From Phoenix dactylifera (taxonomy: Eukaryota > Streptophyta > Magnoliopsida > Arecales > Arecaceae): DNA of 64,000 nt. Location of the stretch: the NCBI RefSeq assembly GCF_009389715.1, contig NW_024068244.1, positions 62,001-126,000 on the forward strand, written 5' to 3'. A model generated the notes under the pieces. It saw nothing but the letters and a program-made list of their open reading frames with translations, searched no databases and was not told where the DNA came from. The position numbers and the translations under genes are program-made. This document shows, in pieces, positions 1 to 11,532 of this stretch (positions are counted from its first letter, which is position 1; each line of letters begins with the position of its first letter).

Positions 1-1110
1 ATCAGTCAAGCACTTTGTCCCAATCCTTGAAATATATGTTCATTTCCTGCTAGCCAAATGCGACGAGCAATATAACAAATGGAAATTGCTTTAGAATACC
101 TTATAGTAGAAGAAAATCTTTCTCTAACAATCTCAAGAAAGTCATCCAAAAATAATGAAGAAAATATCAACAAGTTTGAAACTGAGACTATTCTCAGTAC
201 CTGTGCTGCCATATGACAATGGAGTATAACACGTTGAATGGACTCCTCTACATCAGAATATAAATCACAATAGTCTAGGATATGAAATCTACGGTGAAGC
301 AAAATTTCTTTGCATAGTAAACGATACCAAGCAATTTTTCACATAAATAATATGATCTTAGGATGAACACATAATTTCTAAACCAAAGCAGTGCTATGAT
401 TTGTTTATCAAGCAATTTTTCATATAAATAATACGATCTTGGGATAAACACGCAATTTCCAAAATAAAGCAATGCCATGATTCGGTCAAGATGTAGGTAA
501 AAAAAGTCTATAGAAATGTTAAACTTTGACGCGCAACCTAAAACTAAAAGTAGACCCCATCCCAACCTATCACAACATTCACCAATTGGAACTAGAATAC
601 ATAATATTTTATCTGCTTGCTCTTTTGAAAAAGTTAGTATAATAAATGGTTGATTTCATCTCTTTCCTATAGAAATCATAAGATTCTTAGCCATAAGGCT
701 TGTAATGCAGCAGTATCAATAGGAGCAGCTTTTAAAAAATGTAAATAATAATGACAGCCATGTATAATTATTGGACCTAAAACTAATTTAGGCTCCATGA
801 AGAGATCAGCAATAATTTTGATTTTCAAATTTTATTTAAATTTTAGTGACTGCATAATAGTTCTAAAGTTAATATATAACAATTATAAACTCATGATACC
901 AAATAAAAAATATAAATCCCTCACATCTTTTTAAAATATATTACAATCCCAAATTCGAGCTTCCATGCAGTGACTGCATGACTATGGAAACATCCAGCAG
1001 TCATTCTATCGAATCATGTGAGGTGAATAGTTGACAATATTCTATGTTTTACATGTTTTATTGTGACAAAATAATAGTTACATAGTCACCATATAGAGTG
1101 GTAAATCAAT
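1..1110 (-). mobile_element. Degenerate LINE retrotransposon fragment (RT thumb and zinc-binding region)
   Basis: Read on the minus strand, about 302-6 encodes a stretch with VEESIQRVILHC followed by a YIARRIWLAGNEHIF-like segment. This is the zinc-binding region that follows reverse transcriptase in plant LINEs, just before RNase H, which would lie beyond the window edge. Around 760-600 a segment resembling the RT thumb (KS-I-Y-F-like pattern) is visible. Stops and frameshifts break the frame. The part from about 606 to 1105 recurs at 8770-9270. An in-frame 81-bp tandem duplication lies at 328-489. The outer limit at 1110 marks the end of similarity to the second copy and is approximate. Confidence 0.7.
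328..489. repeat. 81-bp tandem duplication inside the LINE fragment
   Basis: Two adjacent diverged units, 328-408 and 409-489, both start with CAAGCAATTTTTCA and share the following text with about ten differences. The period is 81 bases, so the duplication keeps the minus-strand reading frame (YYLYEKLL versus YYLCEKLL, 27 residues apart). Confidence 0.7.
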
Positions 1111-1780
1111 CTCTCGATCCACGACCAAAATGGCACTTAATGAGAATGAAAAAACTTTTAGAACACGGGGATCAAGTTGTGCATAGCATTTTTACCATTA
1201 TCGCCACAGAAATACGGAAAAGGACTAGATCCTGAATGAACCGTTCCTCATGATATTATTATTGTTTTTCCAGTAAACCCCTTGCCAATCCCTTTTCTAC
1301 CTCCTAAGTTGCCGTTCGCCCTCCAAACTAAATACAAGATTTCCCCGTAGTACGAGAAAAAAAAATGCACCCAGGTGCATTCAGTCAAAATGACTAGATG
1401 AATATCACCGCTCCACATCAATTGCATGTCTAAAGTCAGGAGTAATTTGTCGCAATGATGTTCAATCTGGACCTAGCATTCAGAATACAAGCCCTTATTC
1501 AGGCCCATCAAACCATGCGACACGTTCCTACTTCCAAAAAAACCAACATACCAAACTAGCGATTAAAAGGATATATATGACATACCGCAATCAAGCTGCA
1601 GCTGATACTCGTACTTCAAACAACATTATCCCAATTCACAAGCTTTATACAATCCACATCTATCGCTGAACCAACTTCCGAACCAACTGACTAAGATAGT
1701 AACACTCCCTCAAAACACAGGAACTACCTCACAGTCGCATAATACCTCTGCAGTCAGAGACTTGGAAAAGTTCAGCGCAT
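1111..1780. other. Downstream flank of the DJ-1 gene, no gene seen
   Basis: No convincing coding frame or repeat structure. On the minus strand this lies immediately downstream of the DJ-1 stop codon, so its right-hand part probably holds the 3' UTR. No polyadenylation site is called. Confidence 0.4.
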
Positions 1781-4700
1781 TCATATGAAAACCAGAGTCT
1801 TCGCAAGGTTCAGGGCATTCTGTCGACCGAATAGCTTTTCAACAATGGCCAGTGCAAACTCCATGGATGTCCCTGGGCCTCTGCTCGTGATCAAGTTCCC
1901 ATCAACCACAACCCTGTTCTCACATTCGCTTGGATCTGAAAGCTTGTTGCACATGGCTGGATATGCTGTTGCCTTCTTCCCCTACAGGAGAACATGCCAA
2001 GGTTAAAAGATTGTCCCTTTTTTTATTTTGTGACAGTGTGTGCGTGTTGGGGGGGTGGGGGGCGGGCACGAGAGAGAGAGAGAGACATGGCAGTCATACT
2101 TTAAGCAAGCCATGGGGCTCAAGGACCATAGCTGGAGAGGCACATATTGCCCCATAAAGTTTTTTCGATTTTGCTTGCTTTTTGAGTAAATCAACAAGCT
2201 TCTCTGAAGTAGAAAATGCTTGGGCACCACCAAGTCCACCCTGTAAACAAATAAAAGGGCATGAGACAGTTTACAGGTAGATCTGATACAGGGTAACAGT
2301 TCAATTAGACTGGCACAACTTACAGGCAGAACAATTAAATCGTATTGCAGCTTAACAGCCTCATCCAAGAGCATATCAGCTACTAGTTTCACTTTCCTGG
2401 ATGCCACAATTTCCAGCTTATCTTCAACTGAGGCAACTATGACATTAGCTTTTGCTCTGCGTAAAATGTCAATGATCATAACAGCCTCCATTTCCTCTGA
2501 GCCATTGGCTATTGGCACAAGAATCTGGAGACACAGTAAAGAGACTAATGTTAACATAGAAATCTTTACTTACTATAGAAAAGAAACGGATACCATATTT
2601 TTTGAAAATAAGAGGAGCATACATGTCATCATGTCAACATCTTATCATTTTGCAAGTTCACTTAATTTAATTAAAATATATCTAGTGCCCATCAATAAAA
2701 GACGATTATAAAATAAGTAAACAAGATACAGGAGCAGTAGGGTTATCAACAAGCTAGTTATCACGAGTCCAACTTTATCCAAGAATAAAGGCTATCATAT
2801 TTATGATAGCATTTTGTGATGAGCTAGCAATGTGGCAAGAAAAGGGTGAAACACGCATTGCATAATATTCAATCAAGAATGAAGCTGCATAATCTTAGGT
2901 TCCTAGCATTTATATTTTCATGCACAACTTTTGCTTGCAATAAAACTGCAGCTTCTTGCTGCCATTCTAAGTTCTTGCCATCTGTTTTCTTCCTACTACA
3001 AGTAGCATCAAACACAACATAGAGCCACACATTATGTATTCAAAATGCTCCTCATTTTCTTTTTCCTTACTGGCGTACATCACTTGTCCATGCAGGGATG
3101 TGAATCCAGCAAACTTTCCTATGAATAAAATAGGCTGTGGACGGTTTTCGCACCAAGAAATTGTCTCCTACAATTTTTCCCATACAATAGTGGTTAACCA
3201 CAACCCACCTATGCTAAGTTGTACCCTCTCATAGTATTTCGTGTAATCTGAATTGTCTGGGGAAAAAAATTCAGGCCAAATTTAATTTGGTCCATCCACC
3301 ATAGAGTGCCTTATTTCACAAACCAATTAACAGCCTAACATCCCTACCAGTGAACTTGATATCTGATACCTCATTGACAGAGTGACGCTCCAATGAAGAG
3401 TACTATCTCAAAGGAACAAGAATGGCCCCATCCCACTTCCCTATTTGTCCGATGATTGTTAATGAGTTGCCCTCCACACGTACTAGCTGATTCCCTCCTG
3501 AGACACCCACAACAAATGGAAACATGGCCTAGTTGATTCCCTCCCCAGACCCCAAAGTTTGACCACATTAACAGAGTTGACATTTGGGTAACAACACTTG
3601 GTCACCATTGTGCCATGTTTCTGCATCCACTATAACAAAAAAGTGCCTGTATATGACAGCATACATATACTTTGGAGGGTCAAGCACGCACAAGGGCTTA
3701 CGTCAATGCTTGCATATTATCCAGTCATCTATCGGACATGAAAGAAGAAGAGTGACGAACTGCAGTTTGTCATCAACTTTTGTCTGCAAACATCTCCAGT
3801 AAGACCCCTTCTGAAAGTTTATGGCTCTTGAAATTATTTGGTTTCCAACAACCCCCTGCCTTCAGCATTCCCCTCTTTGTTGTTCAAACAAGGCCAGCTT
3901 CAAAAGCACATAAGGCCATCAGAACAAGGCTGATACACCATTGAATTGTATTCTTTGTGGCTTCACCAAAGTTCATTTTGATCAAAAGACTGTCAGGATG
4001 CTCTCAAGATTCACATCATTTTTTATGGAATCTTCAGTTAAATTAATTACCCCTCATGGTCTGTTTTCACATTCACTGTTCTGAATCCACTTTGCATCAG
4101 TTGGTTGACCTAGCATGGCTAACAGCCTTGCAATGCATATGAGTGTTTAATATCTTTATGTTGCCTTATTTTAGTCTTTTCTTTAATCATTTGCATTGTC
4201 ACTGTTCTTCATTATCTTTAATTTTCCTAAGTTCTCTCCAACACACAATCCAGTCAGAAAGTGCTCAAACTACAAACTCGACTGCTGCAGGGAGTTCAAA
4301 TACCGTTGACTTGAAAGTCTATAAAAAAAATAACAAATGAGACGGTCTACTTTAAGTAAGAAATTGCAAACTAAACAAAACAAAGCCAGCAAACACAATT
4401 TTATTGCTAAAAGAATAAAAGAGGAAGCAATAAGCAATGAAGGAAAGGCATATGCTAGAAAGGTCAAACAATACTGGATTTCCAGACTTACCTGAGGTGT
4501 ATTATTAATTTTCCATTCGATCGAGTTTAGCTCAGTCATAGCAAACTCGGCCCCATGATGAGGACGCATCACCTAAATAGATAACCAGTCATCATTCATT
4601 AGCAAGTATGATGCACAATCACAAAAGAAATGTATTTGGATTAAAAGAAAATAAACTTTTCAAGGCAGTAAGAACATTAAATGAGGATAAATTCTTCTTA

Positions 4701-7700
4701 GCTCATGTACGCACATAACACAGCTTAAGATTCATTGAGAACATATACTTAGCAGTTGGCCTCAATAAAATACAGCTCAGTGGAATTGCACATAAAGCAT
4801 AACATTTTTGAAAATTTACAACTCATGGCTCACTAAAATCTAATAACATATGAACATTCTACATGCTAAATTTACAGGAAAGGAGAATGACCACTCTTTC
4901 AGATGTCCCATCCTAGGTAAACATCCTACTGTGATCATTAGGTCCAGGCAGGTGAGCAGCATCCTTCATGACTATAAGGCTGTAATGGTGACTCCAGAAT
5001 AGGAAAAAAAAGAGTAACCTAGGTGCTGATGAAGAAGAACCAAACTTTGGTCTTCCATTAGACTCAAGCTCTTCTTCGGAATGAAAAAACATAGCTAGTG
5101 TTGAAAGTAACTCTGAGTCATTCAATGCAATGTAAACAGGTGCGCATTCCTAGTTTGGGTCCAAGTTATGTTTCAGTGCGCTTTAGCTCTGTAAGAATAA
5201 CGAAAGACCAATGCTTCTTTGTGTAAGATAGCATGCAAAGTAATTATGTGAATATAGAATAACTCACTCCAGCAAACACTCTACATTAAGCAAGAAAAAA
5301 TGGTTTCTACTTGAGATTATGAACATATCAAAGAAACATAAGTCAAGATATAAATGGGAACGATAAACATAAGCTCTCTCAAATTGCATCATAAAGCTTC
5401 TTTCCATACCTTATGTTCCATTTCGCTGACTAGAAAAGGAGTAAGTAACAATTTTCTACAAATATAAGTTAGCAATAATAAACATTATATGTCAATCATA
5501 CTTATGATAACAGCTTTTAATTAAGAAATTTTGCGCAATGATCAGCTCATCAGGTGCTCCCCTCTTACTCATGCTTCACATTGATACCTTCTAGTTTTAC
5601 TATCACCAATTGCTACCAACGCTAATAGGAATGTGTTCCTCTTCATGTAGTGATTCTGTGATTGTATTAATTGAAGATTTATTCTTATTAGAACTATAGT
5701 GAATGTTTAAGTAAGGTGCTTCTGTTCGAGGTCAAACCCTTCAAGCATAGTCATGTGCCTATATTGTACCAAAACTATCCCCAGCCAACCTTAAACTCGT
5801 TATCCATCACCTTATGATTCAAGCAATGAGGTTCTTAAATTTATTCTGCTACAACAATGATCCTATTCAACATTCCATTTTATGTCGAAGCCCATAGAAT
5901 GCTCCACCTTCATCCATTCTTTTACCCTGTATTTTCATGTATGCAACACTAGCCACCTTGGCATTAAATGGTTTTTCTTCAATGACACTAGCTAGCATTG
6001 CACAATATGTAACATGTCAGTAAGGGACCATCACAGTACAAGAATATGTAACCTAGCTTCATATGTATATGTCTGATTGACACACACTGACCTAGCACAA
6101 TCCTTTTTCAGTTGCCACAAGCCCTGGCAAATGATTTGGCACGAGTAGCATGCCAGCCCATGACTGGCACAGGCATGGGAAATTGCACTTTAGTCCTTGC
6201 TTGCTTATATCAGTCACACAATGTTACAAGGTGTATCCCCCTCTTCTCTAGTTCCCATAAGACTTATTATTTATTTTATTTTTGCAATTTATATATGCAT
6301 ACATTATGTATGTATGCATGCATTATTGCAGAGATGAGACGATTCGTTTACATTTTCCATTGATCATGATAGACAGTATTATCCCGAAGTATCAACACAT
6401 GCAGTGCAATCTTATATATTCTTCTTCTTCCTCGCAAATTATAACATGACATGAATGTCTTTCTCCAAAAACACAACATTGACTGGTCCACTTGTCTAGT
6501 AGTCAAAATATGTATCTATACTCGTCTTGATGTGTATCGATTGCAATAAAGTGTCCCTGTGTTTGGTTTTTATGAGGTTGAAGCGTCAGGCGCTTTTGGA
6601 CACCCTAACACTTGGGATGGCAAGGGTGACAAGTGTCTAGCTGGCACTCTTTCCCATTATAGGTCTATGAAAGTACAGGCATAAATAACTAAAAGAAAAA
6701 AACAAAACTCTTGAAGAACACAGATTACCATAGGCCCTGCAACTTCATCAGCTTTCTCTTTTCCATATAGTTGTTCCACCAAAGCCAAAGAAAACTCGAT
6801 AGCTGTTCCTGGTCCACGGCTTGTGGCTACACGTCCATCCACTTGCACCCTTGATTCTACCTTTATCGCTTCAGAAGGGAGCTTCTCCATAAATGAAGGA
6901 TAACAAGTTGCCTGTCGGGAAAATATTTAGGCCAAAAACAAGAAAGAAAGAAATATTGAACAACAACAAACATCATCACTAGACCAAATTCAGACAATGA
7001 CAGGTGAAATTAGAACCTAAGAAGCAGCCACAAATTTAGAAATACGTACAGAGGGCGACAGAAAATTGTTGAATTGTAAACTTAATCGTAATCGCAATCG
7101 CAATCACTAGTTGATTAAATCGTTGTGAGCTTCTTGAAATTTAATAAAACGTAAAGATTGAAAAAAAAGGAAAAGAACTTCTTATTAAAATTTTATGTTA
7201 ATAAATAAAAATTGAACAAAGGTCACTGATCAAGAATCTCACTTTTAAACCCTGGAGCAAACCCCATGATCCCAGTGCCACAGCCGGGGCGGCACAGATC
7301 GCGGCGTAAAGCCCTCCCTTTTCCGCTTGTTTCTTCACGATGCTCTGTAAGGCTCCACAATCCCTAAGAGTTGCCGAGCCTGGCATCCCTCCCTACATAA
7401 AATCCAAGAAAGTCAAGTCAGAGCCCCAGAAAAAGGATTCGGCAACCAAATCTTTCGAAGTAAGTCTCGCTAACTCACGGGAAGGGAGATGAGGTCGAAG
7501 GAAGAATCGGTGCAGTCCGACACGAGGGCGTCGGCCACGATCTTGATTCCCCAGCAGGCCTCGACGCGGAGGTCCTTCTCCGCCGATGCCACGGTGACGT
7601 CGGCGCCGGCCCTCCGGAGGACGTCGATGGTGATCACCGCTTCCATCGGCTCCGTCCCGTTGGCGATCGGGACCAGGACCTGGTCGGATTCCAGACAGGC

Positions 7701-7945
7701 GTCAGAGAAACGAGGAATCGAGGAGGGTTTTGAGGGAAATTAGAGGGGCGATGAGGAGAAGAGGCTACCTTCTTCGGGGAGGAGAAGCCATGGACGACGA
7801 GCTCGCGAAGCGCAGTGGGGAGAGAAGTGATCCCCGGATGCTTCGAGAGGAGATGTTTTTGAAGAGCGGAAGGGGGAGAGGGACGAGATGACGCGTGGCC
7901 ATCCGAGCCAAGGTTTCTTGATGAGAGGAGCGGGGCTCGCGTCAT
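1781..7945 (-). CDS. DJ1B: Protein DJ-1 homolog with two tandem DJ-1/PfpI domains, probably plastid-targeted
   Basis: Member of the DJ-1/PfpI family (stress-protective, reported glyoxalase and deglycase-type activities). Eight exons, all introns phase 0: 7945-7769, 7679-7479, 7392-7243, 6911-6729, 4572-4492, 2524-2324, 2240-2100, 1981-1781; predicted 444 aa. The start is the first Met after an in-frame TAG. Residues 1-59 are rich in Ser, Pro, Arg and His and look like a plastid transit peptide. Domain 1 starts at residue 60 (VLVPIANGTEPMEAV; Glu72, nucleophile Cys159 in YAAICAAPA, then TSRGPGT). Domain 2 starts at 265 (ILVPIANGSEEMEAV; Glu277, Cys364 in YGAICASPA, then TSRGPGT). Both catalytic Cys and Glu residues are present. 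The His that follows in human DJ-1 aligns with Tyr in both domains. Two introns of about 2 kb separate the domains. Exons 1-3 are GC-rich and later exons are not. DJ1B is the best guess among plant paralogues because of the N-terminal extension; paralogue identity is not certain. Confidence 0.93.
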
Positions 7946-8373
7946 GTATACGCGTGCCTAACCAGGGAGGGTTAGGGTGCTGCTGCTTGTGGTGCATTGG
8001 CACGTACCCGTTCTGCTTGTGACTCAATCCGCTAGTCATAAAAATACAAATATCTGGGGATGGTTCATGCAGTCTCCAGTCCACCGTTGCTTTGAGAGCT
8101 GTACTGATTGATGAATGGCGGAGTTAAGAAGGCAACGGTAGATTCGTACGAAGGACACGCGGAAGATACAGTCCGGCCCTATCCATCTTTCGGTGCGCCT
8201 CTAAACTGATCAGATCGAAACCCATCAGCTATTACTTTAATATAACTTATTTTTATTTAAAAATATACATTTTAAAGTAATTTATATAAATAATAAATTC
8301 AATAGGAATAGAAAGATGTGTCCTAAAAAACTATGACGTTGATCATGCATGAATGATTATATAAAATACTATG

Positions 8374-8404
<31 letters not shown>

Positions 8405-8489
8405 AATATAATAAATGCAACAATTGCCAACAATCCAAAAGGAGAGGATGAAATTTAGCATAGGCAATGAGCCAATGAATCAAAAGGCT
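7946..8489. other. Upstream flank of the DJ-1 gene with a small (CT)n(TA)n tract
   Basis: This holds the probable DJ-1 promoter (minus strand). A (CT)n tract followed by (TA)n lies at 8374-8404. No other gene or recognisable promoter motif is called. Confidence 0.4.
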
Positions 8490-9290
8490 ATTGAATAATC
8501 TGTTCGAGAATCTCTTTTCGATTAAATATTAGTTGCCTGCAAATTATAAGTAGCATAACCCTTCCCATACGACACAAAATTCCGCGGCTTGACCAGTTAT
8601 GTCATAAATCTTAATACTAGCTATATCTACAAAAGCACCACTAATATTTTTAATATAAAGCCTACACCACCAAAAATAGAGGGTGATGGTTCCCAAGTAA
8701 GGTAAGAAATCAGAAAGGATACAGAAATTGCCTGAGAAGAGTCATAAGCAACCTTGAACTGAAATAGATAATATTTTGTCTGTTTGCCCTTTTGGAAAAG
8801 TTTGTATAATAAATAGTTGATTTCATCTCCTGTCTATAGAAATCATTAAGAGCCTTAGTTAGCCATAATGCTTGTAATGCAGCAGTATCAATAGGAGTAG
8901 TTTTTCAAAAATGTAAATAATAATGTCAGCCATGTACAATTATTGGACATAAAACTAATTTAAGCACCATGAAGAGATCAACAATAATTTTGGTTCTCAA
9001 ATTTTATTTAAATTTTAGTGACCGCATAATGGTTCTAAAATTAATATATAAGAATTATAAACTTAGGAAACCAAATAAAAAATATAAATCCCTCACATAT
9101 TTTTTAAATATATTACAATCCGTACTTTGAGCTTCCATGTAGTCACTGCGTGACTGTAGAATCATTCAGCAGTCATTCTATCGAATCATGTGAAGTGAAT
9201 ACTTGACAATATTCTATGTTTTATATGTTTAATTTATAGTGACAAAATAATAGCTATATAGTCACCATATAGAAGCGTGAAATTAATCAT
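8490..9290 (-). mobile_element. Degenerate LINE fragment (RT thumb joined to RNase H)
   Basis: On the minus strand about 8770-8500 encodes an RNase H-like stretch with GGVGFILK and, further on, EFCVVWEGL, matching the usual LINE RNase H pattern. About 8770-9270 is a close relative of 606-1105 and contains an RT-thumb-like segment (EMKSTIYYTNF). Unlike the first copy, the zinc-binding segment between thumb and RNase H is missing, so this copy appears internally deleted. The frame is interrupted by stops. Confidence 0.7.
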
Positions 9291-11483
9291 TAAATAAAAA
9301 TTCATACGCTATCAACTTTACACTCATCATGTAATGACTCACTAGTTATTATATCGAAACATAATATTTAAATCTTTTATATATATATATATAATGAGAA
9401 AATGAATAACCTATAAATTTAAGACATTAAAATCTTCTCGACACTCTTCTTTCTTCTGGTATTGACCTTGAAGATTGGTCAAGGTCTTCAGAACTCGAGC
9501 TTAAAATGTGAAATTTTTTTGACATTGAGCTTCGCCCACGGAGTTGACGATACTCTACATGTGTAACATGTCCTTGTGAAACTCCCCCACAACTTGCTCC
9601 AACTCTGTCATTTCAATCCCTCGTATCGACTTTGGCCACCTCTACCTTGGTGACCTTTACCTTCGTGAAGCTCACTGCAACATAAGACTTGTTTCAACTT
9701 TTCCCTGCCCTTCTTCCCCACATTGGCGTTTGGCTTAGCCACCTCTTCATGCACATTGATAACTTCCGAAGCATGGTTCTTTTCCACGAGTAGGCGCTAA
9801 TACCGACTATCAGAGGCTTGGTATTTCCTCAAACACACATGCAACAGTTAAAAGCTTCACTTGCACACGATCGTCTTTAAGTTAGCCCGCCACTCTAGTC
9901 TCTCAAGCTAGAATTCTCTGAAAGGGAGGAGAAAAGCATCCATCAAAGCAAAATCGAGCTTTGGGAGCACGAAGAGTAGTAATCTACTAGAAAACTCTTA
10001 TAACTCTTTAATTGGGTGGTTTGATCAACGAGGCCTTCCCCTTATTCATATACGCTACTAGCTACAATGAATGGTTAAAATATGTCTGGCTCTTCTCATA
10101 TGAGCCTAGAAAAATATATTGTCTTTCTTCTGTAGAATTTCACAAGCTTCAACCTTACTAGGTTCCTTTTAGTAGGGAAGTGATGCACCCAATGTTGCAT
10201 GGGAGGCTCTCGAGCCATGACATGTGGTAGAGAGAGAAAGAGAGATTAAGAGGATGAAGCCGGTAGATTTCTCATCTTGCTTTATGTAGCCAAAGAATTA
10301 GAAAACAGAAAAAATTAAAGAACCTGGAAGACACTCCGTGTGCATAAAAAAATAAAAACAATCTCTTTAGGTGTAATGCTTAACCTATTCAAGCAGTTTA
10401 CTTGTTTAATTCATTGTAGGTCAGGTTGAGTTAACTGTTTAATAAAATGATCATATTCGGATCTAAATTTTTATCTATATAAGTAAATAGATCAAGTTCG
10501 GATTGATAAATTTTTGACCCATCATAAATCCAACCTGATTCGTATCTAGTTTGACCTGACCTGATTGCCATTTCTATAATCATGTGGCAACCATCCCAGG
10601 TCACAGAAACCAAAGCCTTTGTGGAGATTTTTCAGAAAAAATCTACTTTACTATGTTCTTACATACATTAATACATATATTTCTTTCTACAATAAAAAAT
10701 ATTTTAGATTTTTTGGGTAATGTCAATTAAATTTTATAGCATGTGAATGCATAGGTTTATCTTTGGATGCACACGCAATCTAAATCAATATACGTACTAT
10801 GTTGGTAGATATATATCCTGATACCCCTGATACAGTTTTATTTATTAAATTAAGATTGAAATTTTATTTTTTATATAGTGATTATAGAACTATTTTATGA
10901 TAACCACATGAATCATGAAAAATAAAATTTAATAACAAGTCTTTCTATAGTTTATTTATTATGATTTAAATTCCAAATCTAATAACATGTTCTTCCATAT
11001 AGTGATTATAGGACTATTAAGTGGTTGCTATATGTGATTATGAATGTGCATCAACTGCACCCCCTTGCACTCCTTACCCCTCCAATTAACTTCTGCATGT
11101 GTATTCATGACGTGAACCCGACTCGATTCTAACCATATAAATTATAAAAGATAAAATTTTATATTTCTATGTTGCGACTTATATGATCACTATTAAAGTA
11201 CAAGAAAATAAAATTTAACAGTATATGCTTCTATAGTTTATTTGTTGTAATTTAAAATCCAAATTTTTTGTTTCTAGCTAGACTGCTATATAGTTTCGAT
11301 GTGAAACATGGAAATGTAATTCGGTCATTATATTCAAACCCAAATTTGTGCTTCTTTACTAATAATAAATGTATTAATCATATAATTATTTAAATATGTT
11401 AATAAAATTTAATGATAATCTATTAGTTGTATCAAAATCAATTTTTTTTAATCTCCATGCAATGACTATATAATTTTTTTGTC

Positions 11484-11485
<2 letters not shown>
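9291..11485. other. AT-rich intergenic DNA with unassigned repeat-like stretches
   Basis: No gene recognised. About 9440-10260 is less AT-rich and could be an old retroelement, but no domain could be read. About 10430-10600 resembles the small repeats with GACCTGACC/GATTGCC motifs seen elsewhere in the window. Two related stretches at about 10920-10980 and 11205-11265 share AAATAAAATTTAA and TTCTATAGTTTATTT motifs. Confidence 0.35.

Positions 11486-11531
<46 letters not shown>
11486..11531. repeat. (TA)n microsatellite
   Basis: About 23 uninterrupted TA units. It produces a spurious Tyr-Ile repeat in translation. Confidence 0.98.

Positions 11532-11532
<1 letters not shown>

Noticed and set aside
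9440-10260. A moderately GC-rich stretch suspected to be a retrotransposon gag or LTR
   Set aside because: No continuous frame, zinc knuckle, LTR ends or target duplication could be identified.
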